Below, piece after piece: positions 40,784 to 50,338 of a stretch of 64,000 nucleotides of DNA (position 1 is the stretch's first letter; every line of letters starts with the position of its first letter). Both the position numbers and the translations under genes were made by a program. Under the pieces are notes generated by a model. It did not search any database, was not told the origin of the DNA, and saw only the letters and a program-made list of their open reading frames with translations. This DNA comes from Candidatus Paraburkholderia kirkii (lineage in GTDB: Bacteria > Pseudomonadota > Gammaproteobacteria > Burkholderiales > Burkholderiaceae), in assembly GCA_001189345.1 (NCBI GenBank), contig LFKV01000010.1, forward strand, positions 62,001 to 126,000, read 5' to 3'.

Positions 40784-41161
40784 ATGGACAAAACCGTGAA
40801 GATCCCGGGGCCCGATCATCCGATCACGATCGAGCGCAGTCCCTTGCGCTTGATCGTGAAGGCGGGCGGGCGCGTCATCGCCGATACGACAGAGGCGCTT
40901 TCGCTGCGCGAAGCCTCGTATCCCGAAGTGCTCTATGTGCCGCGCAAGGACGTGGACATGGCGCAGCTCGAACGCAGTTCGCACGCCACGTACTGTCCTT
41001 ACAAGGGCGAATGCAGCTATTACAGCATTCCCGCGGGCGGACAAAAAGCGACCAACGCGGTTTGGACCTACGAGACGCCCTACGAATCGGTTGCAGCCAT
41101 CAAGGAGCATCTGGCGTTCTACCGCGATCGCGTGGATTCCTTCGAGACGCGCGAGGCGTAA
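40784..41161 (+). CDS. DUF427 domain protein
   Basis: Intact 125 aa starting MDKTVKIPGPDHPITIERSP. Family hallmarks: RVIADTTEALSLREASYPEVLYVPRKDV, THCPYKGECSYYS-like (ATYCPYKGECSYYSI), NAVWTYETPYESVAAIKEHLAFY. A small soluble beta-rich protein of unknown function. A longer upstream reading is open but the ATG at 40784 matches family starts. Confidence 0.88.
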   Translation: MDKTVKIPGPDHPITIERSPLRLIVKAGGRVIADTTEALSLREASYPEVLYVPRKDVDMAQLERSSHATYCPYKGECSYYSIPAGGQKATNAVWTYETPYESVAAIKEHLAFYRDRVDSFETREA

Positions 41162-41175
41162 GCATGCGTTGAATC

Positions 41176-41840
41176 TCAGTCGAGGGACGACCTGGCGCGG
41201 CGCTTCAGCATCGCGCTGAAATCGTCGAGCCAGCCGAGCGACAGGCGCCAGCTCTGCCAGTAGAGGTCCATATCGAGGCGCGAACCGGGCAGCACTTCCA
41301 CCAGTTCTCCGCTTTCGAGTTCGCGCGCGACCAGTTGCTGCGGACACATGCCCCACGCGAGCCCCGACGTGCATGCCCCCACGAAGCCAGCGCCATGCGG
41401 CACGAAATGGGCGGGTGGCTCGATATCCACGCAGCTCACACGCCTGACAAAGCGCTTTTGCAGTTCGTCCTTCTCGTTGAAGTTCACGCAGGGCGCACGG
41501 CGCAGCACGTCGCGCGTAAGGCCGTCCGCGAAATGACGCGCGAAGTTAGGCCGGCGAGCATACCGCGCGATAGCGCATGCGCCCGAGCTTCACCGAACGC
41601 CAGCCGGGCACGAGCTCCGACAACGTGGCGACCGCGCCTTGCACGTCGCCCTCCCGGATGCGCTGCGTGGTGTGATCCTGGTCGTCCATGACGACATCGA
41701 GAAGCAGGGCGCGTTCGACGCAAAAGTCGGCGGCGGCGGCCATGAACCAGGTGCTCATGCTGTCGTCATTCACCGCGATGCGCAGTTTGGTGCGGCGCTC
41801 GCTCGTGCCGGGCAAGGCGGGCATGCTGGACGACCTCGAA
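41176..41840 (-). pseudogene. LysR-family regulator (ArgP-like), N-terminal HTH deleted, frameshifted
   Basis: Effector-domain pieces KLRIAVNDDSMSTWFMAAAADF, LLLDVVMDDQDHTTQRIREGDVQGAV, GWRSVKLGRMRYRAVCSP, then after a shift near 41550 LRRAPCVNFNEKDELQKRFVRR, HFVPHGAGFVGACTSGLAWGMCPQQLV, ending at 41176. This matches ArgP/IciA-type LysR proteins, which control lysine/arginine export. No HTH domain is present: upstream DNA instead carries the start of an unrelated Tat-exported protein. Confidence 0.78.
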
Positions 41841-41859
41841 ACGCTCCTGCGACGGCGCC

Positions 41860-41949
41860 TGCGGCAAGCACGCGCAGGCGTCCGGACAGGGCGAACGCCG
41901 CGGTGGCGGCCGCGGCGCCCGTCAGGAGAAAGCGGCGGCGGGTTGGCAT
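41860..41949 (-). pseudogene. Tat signal-peptide stub of an unidentified exported protein
   Basis: ATG at 41949 behind GAGGAGCGCATC encodes MPTRRRFLLTGAAAATAAFA then LSGRLRV: an RRRFLL twin-arginine motif and hydrophobic stretch ending about codon 27. The rest of the protein is missing, and the LysR effector-domain gene begins within about 50 bases. A deletion joined two genes of the same strand. Confidence 0.6.
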
Positions 41950-42178
41950 GATGCGCTCCTCGTAATCGAGTGGGACAGGCGCACCTTAGGCGCGCGCGTA
42001 TCCCCGAGTCCTCACCGAAAGTTAAATTAAATGTGATACTTGGCCGCGCGCTTTTCCGCACAATAACGGAGCGACCGGGTTTTTCCTCGGTTTCTCATGC
42101 ATTCGTGGCCGCTATTTGATCGGCTGATTGCTGCTGATTGGGCGCGCACCTTTCGCGGCCTGCCGATGACATTCATTC

Positions 42179-42915
42179 ATGGATCATTCGAAACGCATTC
42201 TGATCGTCGAAGACGACATGCACATCGCCGATGTGCTGAGTCTCAACCTGCGCGACGAGCGCTATGAAGTCGTGCATTCCGCCGACGGCGCCGAAGGGCT
42301 GCGGCTGCTCGAACAGGGCGGCTGGGATGCGCTGATTCTCGATCTGATGCTGCCCGGCGTCGATGGTCTCGAGATTTGCCGCCGCGCGCGGGCGATGACG
42401 CGCTACACGCCGATCATCATCACGAGTGCGCGCTCGAGCGAAGTGCACCGCATCCTCGGTCTCGAACTCGGCGCGGACGACTATCTCGCCAAGCCATTCT
42501 CCGTGCTCGAGCTCGTCGCGCGCGTCAAGGCGCTGCTGCGCCGCGTCGATGCTGTCGCGAAGGATTCGCGGCTCGACGCGGGCCGCATCGAGGTTGCGGG
42601 CATTGCAATGGATCCGCTCGCGCGCGAAGCGTGGGTCGACGGCGCGCGCATCAAACTGACGCCGCGCGAGTTCGATCTGCTTTATCACTTCGCGCGTCAT
42701 CCGGGGAAGGTGTTCTCGCGCATGGATCTGCTTAGGTATGGGGCTATCGCCACGAGGGTTATGAGGGTTATGAGCACACCGTCAACACGCACATCAACCG
42801 GCTGCGCGCGAAAGTGGAGAAGGACGCGGCGGACCCGAGGCGCATTCTCACGGTATGGGGACACGATTACAAGCTCGTGGCGCAAGCGGCCGAAGGCGAG
42901 GGTGACGCATCATGA
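42179..42915 (+). pseudogene. OmpR-family response regulator, frameshift in DNA-binding domain
   Basis: MDHSKRILIVEDDMHIADVLS is the receiver start; phospho-Asp in ALILDLMLPGVDG; Lys in DYLAKPFSVLELVARVKALLRR. The winged-helix domain begins (IKLTPREFDLLYHFARHPGKVFSRMDLL), then a base loss near 42735 shifts the frame. The natural continuation is WGYRHEGYEGYEHTVNTHIN and RLRAKVEKDAADPRRILTVWG, ending about 42915. GAGGGTTAT is duplicated in tandem (42754-42771), giving EGYEGY in place of the usual EGY. Pairs with the adjoining kinase, start overlapping. Confidence 0.85.
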
Positions 42916-44451
42916 AGCTCACGCTGTCGCAACGGCTCTTCGTCGTGTTCTGCGTGTTGCTGCTTGCTTGCTGCGGCGCATCGGCATGGCTGCAGATCCG
43001 CGCGAGCGACCTGCGCGAGAAGGAGGTCATTCAAAGCCTGTCGCGCGGGCTCGCGGCGCATATCGCACGTGACGGCGCGCTCGCCGACGCCAGGAGCATC
43101 GACGCGCCCGCCGTGCGCCGGCCCTTCAGCCAGTTGATGGTGGTGAATCCGAGCGTCGAGGTCTATCTGCTCGACAACGCCGGCCTCATTCGCGCCGACG
43201 ATGCGCCGCCGGGCCACCTGAAACGTGACCGGGTCGATCTCGCGCCGGTGCGCCGCTTCCTGAACGGCGACGCCTTGCCCATCCTCGCCGACGATCCGCG
43301 CAGCGACGACAAGCGCAAGGTATTCAGCGCCGCTCCCGGACAAGCGCCGTTCGGCTATGTCTATGTCGTGCTGCTCGGCGAGGAGCATGACGCGCTGGCG
43401 GCGAAGGCATCGGCGAGCGTCGTATTGCGCACCACGCTGGCGTCGATGGGCCTCGTCACGCTGCTCGGGCTGGTCGCGGGCGTGGTCGCCTTCGGGCTCG
43501 TCACGCGCCCGTTGCGGCGCCTGACCGAGGCGATGCGCAGGGTTCGACGCGCGCGGCGAGCCTGCCGCCGCTTCGCTGCCGGTCGTGTCCGCGAAGCACG
43601 AGGGCGACGAGCCGGACACGCGGAAGAACGAGCGCGACGAGATCGTCGTGCTGGAAAGCGCGTTCGCGCAGATGGCCGAGCGTATCGGCGAGCAATGGCG
43701 CGCGCTCGGAAGGCAGGACCGCGAGCGGCGCGAAATGGTCGCCAATATCTCGCACGATCTGCGCACGCCGCTTTCGTCGCTGCACGGCTATCTCGAGACG
43801 CTTTCACTCAAGGTCGATTCGCTCGCCGACGCGGAGCGCCGCCGCTATCTGTCGATCGCGCTGGCGCAAAGCGCCAAGGTCGGCCATCTCGCGCAATCGC
43901 TGTTCGAACTCGCGAGGCTCGAGCACGGCATGGTGGCGCCCGAAGCCGAACCGTTCTCGCTCGCCGATCTCGTGCAGGATGTCTTCGAGAAGTTCGAGCT
44001 GCCCGCGCAATCGTGCGGCGTGCGACTGAATACGCATATCGCGCCGCGCCTGCCGAGCGTGCTCGCGGACCTGGGCATGATCGAGCGCGTGCTCACGAAC
44101 CTGCTGGACAACGCGATTTGCCATACGCCCGCGTAAGGCTCGGTCGACGTCACGCTCGCACAGGCAGGCGAGAAGCGCGACAGGGTCGAGGTCACCGTCA
44201 GCGACACGGGCCCGGGCCCGGGCATTCCGCCCCCGATGCGCGAGGCGCTCTTTCAGCGCCCGTTCACATCGGGCGGCGCGCATCGCGGCGGCCTCGGCCT
44301 GCTCATCGTGCAACGCATGCTGCAATTGAACGGCAGTCAGATCCGCCTGATCGAGACGGAGCGGCAAGGCACCACTTTCCGCTTCGACCTGCCCGCCGCC
44401 GTCGCGCAGACGGGCAATGGCGTTCTGCAAGAGCGCGGCCGGCACGGCTAA
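42912..44451 (+). pseudogene. Sensor histidine kinase, frameshift and nonsense
   Basis: MKLTLSQRLFVVFCVLLLACCGASAWLQ is the first membrane segment; a periplasmic sensor region and second segment (TLASMGLVTLLGLVAGVVAFGLV) follow, then HAMP. After a shift near 43550: REMVANISHDLRTPLSSLHGYLE (phospho-His), MIERVLTNLLDNAICHTPA then in-frame TAA (44134-44136), then VTVSDTGPGPGIPP and HRGGLGLLIVQRML. GGGCCC is doubled in tandem at 44208-44219, lengthening the usual DTGPGIP. About 513 aa repaired. Signals lost with its response regulator. Confidence 0.85.
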
Positions 44452-44855
44452 AAAAAGCCCGGCATTGCCTGCCGCCGGGCCGAATGGGACGGTCATCGCC
44501 TCGCCTTGCGCGCCGTTGGAAGGTGCGTGAAGCGTTGCCCGGTCTGACCATCCGCGTGGACGTTCGAGTGAAAGTGGAATCGCAATAACATGCGAGGCAC
44601 ATGCATCAAAGCGACATCTTGCCCGCTCCAGATAGCACATTTTAGTCGCCGATGCTTAAACCAGTCTTAAGAGCCCTGCGACGGATCGGGTTATCCGGTT
44701 GCAATGCGTTCAAGACGAGTAGGTTTTCTCCAGCGCGCTTAAGATCGGCTTCGCGCATGTTCCTTATGCGGATAGTAATTTCTTTAGCAGGCACGCTAAG
44801 CCCGACGATGCGGAATCGTATGCGTCATTAAATGGAGAAGGGCCGCGGGGAAAAT
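44452..44855. other. Region between the kinase and the export locus
   Basis: A hairpin GCCCGGC / GCCGGGC with poly-T on the minus strand lies at 44454-44485. A 59-codon + strand ORF (44652-44831, MLKPVLRALRRIG...) has no recognisable features. The region is AT-richer than average and may contain the export locus promoter. No double-glycine leader peptide gene was found. Confidence 0.4.
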
Positions 44856-44921
44856 ATGCAGACGTGTTCGGCATTCTTCCATGCGGAAAACGTTCCCTGG
44901 TTTCCCGCAATATGTTTCCTA

Positions 44922-46035
44922 TTGCACTGCGTTATTGAATTAGCACCCTGTCTGTGTTCAGATACAGGTCATGGGTCAAAATGAACCTGACAGATATCGA
45001 ACGTGAGCAACTGTTGTCGGCGGCGCGCAGCCGAACGGTGCGTGCGGCGGACGTGCGACGCGCAAAGTTGATCCTGATGCTCGAGGACGGCGAATCGCGC
45101 GACAGTATCATGCGCACACTGGGTTGCGATTCGCGCTTCATCGCACGCTGGTCGGGGCGCTTCCTCAGCGAGCGACTAGCCGGCATGTACGCCCGGCACC
45201 GCGGGCGGGCGCCTACGCAGCCACCGGCCAAACTGGAAGCGCGGGTGCTCAAGTGCACCCTCAAGCACAAACCCGCCGACGGTTCGACACACTGGAGTAG
45301 CTACAAGCTCGCAGCAGAACTCGGCGACGTATCGGTCTCGGCCGTGCAGCGCATCTGGCGCAAGCACGGCATCAAGCCGCAGCAGTTGGAGCGGCACATG
45401 GTCTCCAACGACCCGGACTTCGAGACCAAGGCAGCCGACGTGATCGGGCTGTACCTGAACCCGCCGGCGCACGCAGCGGTGTTCTGCGTGGACGAGAAGA
45501 CCGCGATCCAGGCACTCGATCGCAAGGACCGTATGCTGCCGCTGTCGCCCGGGCGCGCCGAGAGTCACGGCTTCGAGTACAAGCGCAACGGCACGCTCAG
45601 CCTGTTCGCGGCGTTCAATACTGCCACCGGCGAGGTGCTGGGCAAGACGGTGGCGCGCCACACCAGCGAGCAGTTCGTGGCCTTCCTGACCGACGTCGTC
45701 GCCAGCCAGCCCAAACGCCGGGAAATCCACGCGATCTGCGACAACGTCAGCAGCCATAAGACGCAGCGGGTTGCCGACTTCCTTGATGCGCAGCGCAACG
45801 TGCACCTGCACTTCACGCCGACCTACTCGTCGTGGCTCAACCAGGTGGAGAACTGGTTCTCGCGCATTCAGCGTGAAGTGATCGCTCGCGGCATCTTCAC
45901 TTCGGTGAAGGATTGGGATCGCAAACTGATGCCGATACATCCGCGAACACAACAAGAACCCGAAACCGATCAAGTGGAAATATGACGATCCTTCGCGCCG
46001 GATTCGACCAGTGCCAATTCAATGACGCAATGGAA
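44922..46035 (+). mobile_element. IS630-family element, copy 3 (1114 bp)
   Basis: Inverted relative to copies 1 and 2. Flanked by TA (44920-44921 and 46036-46037), and excision of the element plus one TA restores an open reading frame across the junction, directly proving the TA target duplication. One end base differs (T at 44932 in place of C). Inserted in the 5' part of the acyltransferase-like gene. Confidence 0.93.
44981..45985 (+). CDS. IS630-family transposase (copy 3)
   Basis: Same protein as copies 1 and 2 with HTH region, DDE residues (VDEKT, CDNVSS, QVENWF) and the same out-of-frame C-terminal tail. Start at MNLTDIEREQ; an upstream in-frame GTG at 44954 is possible. Confidence 0.9.
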   Translation: MNLTDIEREQLLSAARSRTVRAADVRRAKLILMLEDGESRDSIMRTLGCDSRFIARWSGRFLSERLAGMYARHRGRAPTQPPAKLEARVLKCTLKHKPADGSTHWSSYKLAAELGDVSVSAVQRIWRKHGIKPQQLERHMVSNDPDFETKAADVIGLYLNPPAHAAVFCVDEKTAIQALDRKDRMLPLSPGRAESHGFEYKRNGTLSLFAAFNTATGEVLGKTVARHTSEQFVAFLTDVVASQPKRREIHAICDNVSSHKTQRVADFLDAQRNVHLHFTPTYSSWLNQVENWFSRIQREVIARGIFTSVKDWDRKLMPIHPRTQQEPETDQVEI

Positions 46036-46990
46036 TAGGTCGAATTCCTCGATCCATGCTGGAACGCGCTGCTGCAATCACCTGGCATGTGCGGAGCGTA
46101 TTCGATGCCGATTTCTGGGCAAGCGGAAATGTCAGGGCGGAAATCGAACGGGACATACTCGAACTTCCGACGTCGACATCAGATCGTTCGCGGATTGGCG
46201 GGCAACTGGAGAAACTGATCGATCAGCGTATCTACTTCGGCCGCGACATTCGAAAGCAGGAAGCGTGGCCTGACATGGATGCCATCGCGGAAGAACTGAC
46301 ATCGAAAGTCGCGGCGTTGAAGCGCGCCGCGCCTGGCCAACCCGTCTTCATATCGCCGTTTCACTATGTTTCTCAATACGCGAACATTTACATCGTCGAG
46401 AGGATCGCGCAGTTGCTGGGTCTCGCATCGATGTCGGTGGTGTCGGGTGTACCGCAGAATCAGTACGGCGACGATCACGCGCTCATTCCGTGTATCAGGT
46501 GCTTTACACGTATGGCGACGAGAACCGTGGCGGTCTGGGTGTGCGGGTTGCCCGCGCGTTGAAAACGGGATGGCGTCGCGGTCCTGTTCGCGGATGTTCC
46601 GCCATTCACGATGCATCGCTATCCGATGGAAACGGTCGATGTCTCCATGTTCGGGAGGAATGCGCGCGTTCATAACGGCATATTCCGGATGGGCGAGCGC
46701 GTCGATGCAATCATGCTGCCGTTCTATCTTCGCTTCGGGCGGGGGCGCTTCAGCGCCCGCATTTTCGAACCCGTTCGCCTGTCGGCATGCGACGTGCCTC
46801 AGCGGCTTGCGGACTACATCGAGATCGCGCTGACGGACAATTATCAACAGTGGCTCTCGCCGGACATCCTGCTATGTACGCGTTCGCTCCCGCCAGATAG
46901 AGCAATTACCGATCAAGCATTCACGCGCCCGGGCCAGCGGCAATCGTGGAAAGCACGATTCGCCGTCGGCCGGCGTAGTTCATTCTGTTT

Positions 46991-48221
46991 ATGCAACCGA
47001 CCGATCTTCCTCAATTCAAGGATGTGCCCTGGCGCTGGATTGTCTATGCGACCTCGGTCTTCACTATCGTCGCGCTGGGTTTTGCCTTTTGCCATCAGAT
47101 CGAGCTTAAGCAGGACGTTTCGGGCGAGATCGTGTCGCCGGCGGAAGTGAAGATTCAGGGCTTGTCAGGGCTGGTGTCGTCCATCTACGTCCGGCCGTCC
47201 GAGCATGTCGAGCCGGGCACGCCGCTGTTCCGGCTGCAACGGGACTTTTCGCTGACGACCAGCGGATTGCGTCGCCAGGTCTTCGACGAGCAGATGCGCG
47301 ATGGCCAGATCCGCGCCATCGACGAACAATACAGCGAGCGCCGGGCTCAGTTGAATGCGCGGGTCGAGTCGGCGCGCCTGACGGAGGCCAGCCGCCGTGC
47401 GGAACTGGCCGCTTTGGACGCTCAGATCGCGCAGGGCAGTGAACTCGGCGACGAATTCCAGCAGCGGCTGTTGCGCCTGAGTTCGGTATCGGAGTACGTC
47501 ACGGCCGACAAGGTCGAGCAGGCGCGAGCCGACGTCCATCAAGGCAAGGTGACCGTGGCACAGAGCGTTGCTCGGCGTCAGCAACTGGCGGGAGAAATCG
47601 GCACATCCAGGAGCGCGCAAGCGGAGCTCGACGCCCAGTTGCGCGAACTGGACGCGCGGCACGCACGCGATGTCCAGGATGTCTGGGCGCGGTTCGAGCA
47701 GGAGCGGTAGGACACGACCGTATCCGCGCCCGGGCGGTGTCGTCACGTTTTCGGGGCTCGTGGCGGGGCGCATGCTGACTGCGAACGACGTTGCGCTGGT
47801 CATCGCGACCAAAAACGAGGGGGCCGCTGCGGGCGGCATTGAGCATTCCGTCCCGCCGCAGAGGTTTCGTGCGGGAAGGCCAGATCGTCTCAGGCTCAAA
47901 TTCGACGCGTTTCCCTATGCCAAATTCGGGACGTACGAAGCGCGCATCGACTCGATCTCGGGCACGACCGTCCTTCCCGCGAGCCCGCCGAGTCCGCCTG
48001 GCACCCCGGGCGCGCCCGATCCGTCCGAAGAAACAGCCGGTCCGAAGGACGCCGACGGCGATTATCTGGCCTGGGCGACATTGCGCGGCAATACGTTCGA
48101 CTTCGAGGGACAACGCTTCGTGATCCTGCCGGGCATGCGCGCGACGGCGAGCATCGTCGTCGCGCGCAGAACGATCGCCGAGTGGGTGCTGGCGCCGCTG
48201 TTCCGAATGCTGAGAGGTTGA
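46991..48221 (+). pseudogene. HlyD-family membrane fusion protein, nonsense and frameshifts
   Basis: MQPTDLPQFKDVPWRWIVYATSVFTIVALGFAF is a cytoplasmic tail and membrane anchor. ELKQDVSGEIVSPAEVKIQG and LVSSIYVRPSEHVEPGTPLF form the biotinyl-lipoyl-like hairpin, followed by a long coiled coil (QIRAIDEQYSERRAQLNARV ... RELDARHARDVQDVWARFEQ). An in-frame TAG at 47708-47710 precedes DTTVSAP; further shifts near 47735, 47820 and 47890 are needed for GGVVTFSGLVAGRMLTANDV, VREGQIV and RLKFDAFPYAKFGTYEARID. It would bridge the ABC exporter and TolC across the periplasm. Confidence 0.85.
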
Positions 48222-48223
48222 AG

Positions 48224-50338
48224 GTGCGAGTTATCTATCAGAATGAAGTCGCCGAATGCGGATACGCCTGTCTGGCGATGGTGCTGTCGCACCTGGGCCG
48301 GGCCACCGAGGTTCGGGAACTGTCGGCCTACAAGCCGATTTCGGCCAACGGCCTGACCTTGATGGATCTGTACGACGTGGCGTCGATTTCGGCCTGGCGG
48401 TGCAGGCCTATCGTTTCGATCCGTCTCATCTATCGCAGGTCAAGAAAGGCTCGATCCTGCATTTCGGCGGGGCCATTTCGTCGTGTTCGAGAAGGTCAGC
48501 CGCGGCTATATCAGCATCATCGACCCCGCGACGGGCTGGTGGCGCGTGTCGATGGACACCTTCCGCGCCGCCGTATCGGGGTTTCTGCTGGAGTTCGCGC
48601 CAATGCCGCAGATGCCTTGCCTGCGCGCGAAGTCGCGCGTGCCGGCGGCACTCAAGCGTGTTCGCGCGCTCAATCCGCGGCTGAAAGCGCAGATCGACAA
48701 GGTGCTTTTCGTCGCGTTGGGCAGCCAGTTCGCGATCCTGGCGATGCCGTACTTCGGTAATCTCGTGCTCGATTACGTCGTCGCCGCCGACAATCGCAAT
48801 CTTCTGAACGTGCTCGTCATGACGTTTGCCAGCATTTTCCTGCTGGGCGCGTTGAGCGAATACATCCAGAAGTATCTAACCGAACTGCTTTACAGCGTCG
48901 CGCAGATCAATTCCACCGAGGGGCTCGTGGGACACCTGCTGCGCAATCCGATGTCGTGGTTCGAGAAGCGTCATGTCGGCGACGTGTTCGCGCGCGTGAA
49001 GGCGCAGGACGAGATCAGAGCGTCTATTGCACGCGCACCTCGATCTCGCTGTACGTCGATCTGACCGTCGGCGCGCTTGCGCTCGTGCTGATGCTGATTC
49101 AGAGCCGGCAGCTCACGGCCGTCGCGCTAGTGGTGTTCGCGCTCTATGTGATCGTTGCTTTGAGCATGTTCCCGGCGATGCGCGACACCCACGCGCTCGT
49201 GCTGGAAACTTCCGCGCGGTGTGACGATTCGATGATCGAGACGATTCGCGCGGCGTCGCTGCTCAAGCTCGCGCAGGGCGAGACGCGGCGCACGGCGATC
49301 TACACGACGTTGTTCAAGGCATATGCGGCGGCGCTTCTGCAAAGCAGCCGTCTGACCTGCACGCGCGACGCGATACTCAAGCTCGTCAACTATGCGGACA
49401 CTATCATCGTGACGTGGATGGCCGCGCGCCTTATGCTGGGCGGCAAGGTGTCGGTCGGCGTGTTCTATTCATTCCTGATCTACAAGTCGCTGATGTCGAG
49501 CGGCTGGCCGGCGCCATCAACGCGACGTTCCAGTATTTCATGCTGAGCGTGCCCACCGCGCGCGTCGACGATATCGTCGAAAGCGAAAACGAGCGCTATA
49601 CGCCGCTGACCGACACGCAGCGCGCCACGGAGGTGCGCCATTTCGAACGCATCGAAGTGAGCGGCGTCACTTTCAGCTACGGCGTCTCCGATCAGCCCGT
49701 CCTCAGGCACGCAAGCGTCGATATCCGCAAGGGCGACAAGATCGTCATCACCGGGCCGTCGGGAAGCGGCAAGTCCACGCTGTTCAGACTGCTGTCCGCG
49801 GCCGAACCGCTGCAGGAGGGGCATATCGCGCTGAACGGGATCGCATGGCCGAACCTCGCCGTCGATGAAATCCGTCGCCACCAGGCGCACATGCGTCAGG
49901 GCGACATCATTCTGCACGGTTCGATCGCCGATAACGTCACGCTGTTCGCGGGACAGGCGGACGAAGATCGCATCCACGAGATACTGGACGACGTCGGCCT
50001 GCTTCAGGACATCATGCGCCTGCCCATGCGCACGCGCACCGTGATCAGCGACACCATCGCGAACATCTCCGCCGGGCAGCGGCAACGGCTCCTGCTCGCG
50101 CGCGCTGTACCAGCAGCGGGAAGTCCTGCTGCTCGACGAGCCGACCTCCAACCTCGACCCGGTTTCGGTCCAGCGTATCGCGGCGCTGTTGCGCGGCCTC
50201 GACCGGACCGTGGTGGTCATCACTCACGACATGTCGCTTGCGTGGTGGTTCGACATTCGCTATCGCTTCGAGGACGGCGCGCTCGTGCGCGAAGGCGGTT
50301 CACAGACGGCGGCCACGCAGGATGCGCTCCATGCTTAG
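48224..50338 (+). pseudogene. Bacteriocin-type ABC exporter with N-terminal C39 peptidase, multiple frameshifts
   Basis: GTG at 48224: RVIYQNEVAECGYACLAMVLSH holds the catalytic Cys of a C39 double-glycine peptidase; the His (GHFVVFEKVSRGY) and Asp (IIDPATG) follow. Membrane domain: LNPRLKAQIDKVLFVALGSQ, YVDLTVGALALVLMLIQ. ATPase: Walker A ITGPSGSGKSTLFRLL, signature NISAGQRQRLLLARA, Walker B REVLLLDEPTSNLD, H-loop VVVITHDMSLA. Frame changes near 48385, 48470, 49020, 49500 and 50110. About 705 aa repaired, standard for peptidase-containing ABC transporters that cleave leader peptides and export the product. Its end overlaps tolC. Confidence 0.9.

Larger units (their letters stand above)
44856..46980 (+). 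pseudogene. LpxL/HtrB-like acyltransferase-family gene, split by IS630 copy 3 and frameshifted
   Basis: Removing the 1114-bp IS630 and one TA joins the frames exactly: MQTCSAFFHAENVPWFPAIC then FLGRIPRSMLERAAAITWHV. The reading continues VFISPFHYVSQYANIYIVERIAQLLGL; frame changes near 46488 and 46563 lead to YTYGDENRGGLGVRVARALK and RDGVAVLFADVPPFTMHRYP, FGRNARVHNGIFRMGERVDA, IMLPFYLRFGRGRFSARIFE. The pattern (acceptor His-like HYV motif, ADVPP, late IFEP) suggests the LpxL/HtrB acyltransferase superfamily, but the match is weak. It precedes hlyD and the C39 ABC gene; a lipid-modifying role in the export system is possible. The 3' boundary is unclear. Confidence 0.55.

Noticed and set aside
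40673-41161. Longer N-terminus for the DUF427 protein
   Set aside because: The extra 37 residues do not look like the family, and the ATG at 40784 fits the usual start.
44652-44831. A 59-codon ORF as the precursor peptide of the C39 exporter
   Set aside because: No double-glycine motif before a core, no clear ribosome binding site, and an arginine-rich random-looking composition.
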